Source of the DNA: Armatimonadota bacterium
GTDB lineage: Bacteria; Armatimonadota; Abditibacteriia; CG2-30-59-28
Direction of reading: 5' to 3'
Assembly: GCA_016199605.1 (NCBI GenBank)
Contig: JACQGJ010000722.1
Span: 1 to 5,559, forward strand
DNA length: 5,559 nucleotides
The notes beneath the pieces are model-generated. The model was not told where the DNA came from and did no database searches. It saw only the letters and a list, made by a program, of their open reading frames with translations. This document shows positions 4,846 through 5,559 of the stretch, one piece after another. Position 1 is the first letter of the stretch. Each line of letters begins with the position of its first letter. Both the position numbers and the translations under genes were made by a program.

Positions 4846-5559
4846 ATGCCCCAGCGAGTCTTCGGTCAGCAGGAATTGGATCTTATCAGGCAGGTGTTGG
4901 AATCAGGCCGTCTCACCGGCCTGGGCGGCGGAGAAATGACGCCGCGCTTCGAGCGGGAGTTCGCCGCAGCCGTCGGAGCCAACTACGGGGTCGCGATGAA
5001 CTCGGCGATGTCGGTGCTACACAGCTCAGTTAAAGTGGCGGGCGCCGGCGCGGGGGATGAAGTCCTCTGTGATTCGGTCTTCATCTTCGGCGCTTTGGCG
5101 ACGATGTATAACAACGCCGTCCCTGTTTTCGTGGACGTCGATCCGGTGACGCACAACATGAATCCGGACCTGATTGAAGAGAAGATTACTGACCGGACGA
5201 AAGCCATCATCGTGACTCATGCCTGGGGACTGCCAGCGGAGATGGACCGGATTGTAGACATCGCGAAGAGACACGATTTGATCGTTATCGAAGACTGCGC
5301 CCACTCACTGTTTGCCAGTTACAAAGGGAAACAGACGGGAACGTGGGGGGACATCGGGTCGTTCAGTTTCCAGATGAGCAAGCAGCTCGGCCTCGGTGAC
5401 GGAGGGATGGGGGTCACGAGCCGGGAAGACCTCCGCGATGGACTGGCGCTGAACGCGGGAGCTCCCACTTTTCTCAGCGTCGCCTACGACCTTCACTTCA
5501 ATTACCGCATGACAGAGGCGACGGCGGCCATTGGCATCGTGCAATTGGAGAGAGCGCGG
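4846..5559 (+). CDS. DegT/DnrJ/EryC1/StrS-family PLP-dependent aminotransferase (3' partial)
   Basis: The ATG at 4846 follows GAAGGAG (4831-4837) by 8 nt. The first 238 residues are visible and the gene runs off the right edge; family members are usually about 370-430 residues. Features of the fold-type I sugar aminotransferases are clear: the P-V-F-V-D-V-D segment (about 93-99), I-E-D-C-A-H with Asp150 for the pyridine nitrogen, G-S-F-S-F followed by the Schiff-base Lys179 in Q-M-S-K-Q-L, and G-D-G-G-M (184-188). Such enzymes normally transaminate keto-sugars on nucleotide carriers, or inosose or aminoshikimate-type intermediates. Two sites are atypical: the phosphate-binding S-G-T-x-A loop reads S-A-M-S-V (53-57), and the usual H-x-Y-G is H-A-W-G (125-128). 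It begins 51 bp after the kinase stop with no obvious promoter between, so co-transcription is possible. The substrate cannot be named. Confidence 0.88.
   Translation, partial: MPQRVFGQQELDLIRQVLESGRLTGLGGGEMTPRFEREFAAAVGANYGVAMNSAMSVLHSSVKVAGAGAGDEVLCDSVFIFGALATMYNNAVPVFVDVDPVTHNMNPDLIEEKITDRTKAIIVTHAWGLPAEMDRIVDIAKRHDLIVIEDCAHSLFASYKGKQTGTWGDIGSFSFQMSKQLGLGDGGMGVTSREDLRDGLALNAGAPTFLSVAYDLHFNYRMTEATAAIGIVQLERAR

Noticed and set aside
4983..5544. Minus-strand frames opposite the DegT-type gene
   Set aside because: The plus frame contains the PLP lysine and Asp motifs and a good Shine-Dalgarno; the antisense frames show nothing.

Overview
This 5.56-kb window looks like moderately GC-rich bacterial DNA from a Gram-negative organism. 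The outer-membrane-type beta-barrel at the left end is the main argument for that. The sequence does not fix the phylum; environmental lineages such as Acidobacteriota, Nitrospirota or Methylomirabilota are possible, but this is a guess. No rRNA, tRNA, CRISPR array or insertion sequence was seen.

Layout. (1) Bases 2-2191, plus strand: the 3' part of a large gene for a protein with an N-terminal TPR solenoid fused to a C-terminal TonB-receptor-like beta-barrel. It continues off the left edge. (2) 2192-2307: a convergent intergenic spacer with two hairpins, one a perfect 10-bp stem. (3) 2308-3108, minus strand: two small genes, apparently one operon (upstream 119 aa, downstream 132 aa). They encode Lys-rich, Cys-rich paralogous proteins that match no family I know. 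(4) 3109-3426: a divergent regulatory region with a sigma70-like promoter facing each way, two dyads and a perfect 13-bp tandem repeat. (5) 3427-4794, plus: a soluble GAF-domain sensor histidine kinase with no response regulator in view. (6) 4846-5559, plus: the first 238 residues of a DegT/DnrJ/EryC1/StrS-type PLP enzyme, cut by the right edge.

How they may work together. The most original part is the Cys-rich pair plus the control region it shares with the kinase. Both proteins begin MAK, carry a shared 12-residue motif of the form A-hydrophobic-K-x-I-x-hydrophobic-D-hydrophobic-K-x-A, and end in a Cys module with conserved spacing (C-x2-C-x6-C ... C-x6-CVRTC). Neither has a signal peptide or membrane segment. 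Metal or redox proteins, structural disulfide proteins, or precursors of modified peptides are all possible; none is shown by the window. The divergent promoters suggest that the kinase and the Cys-rich operon could be co-regulated, which is inference. The TPR-barrel protein and the DegT enzyme could both belong to envelope or polysaccharide functions, but their link to the central genes is only proximity.
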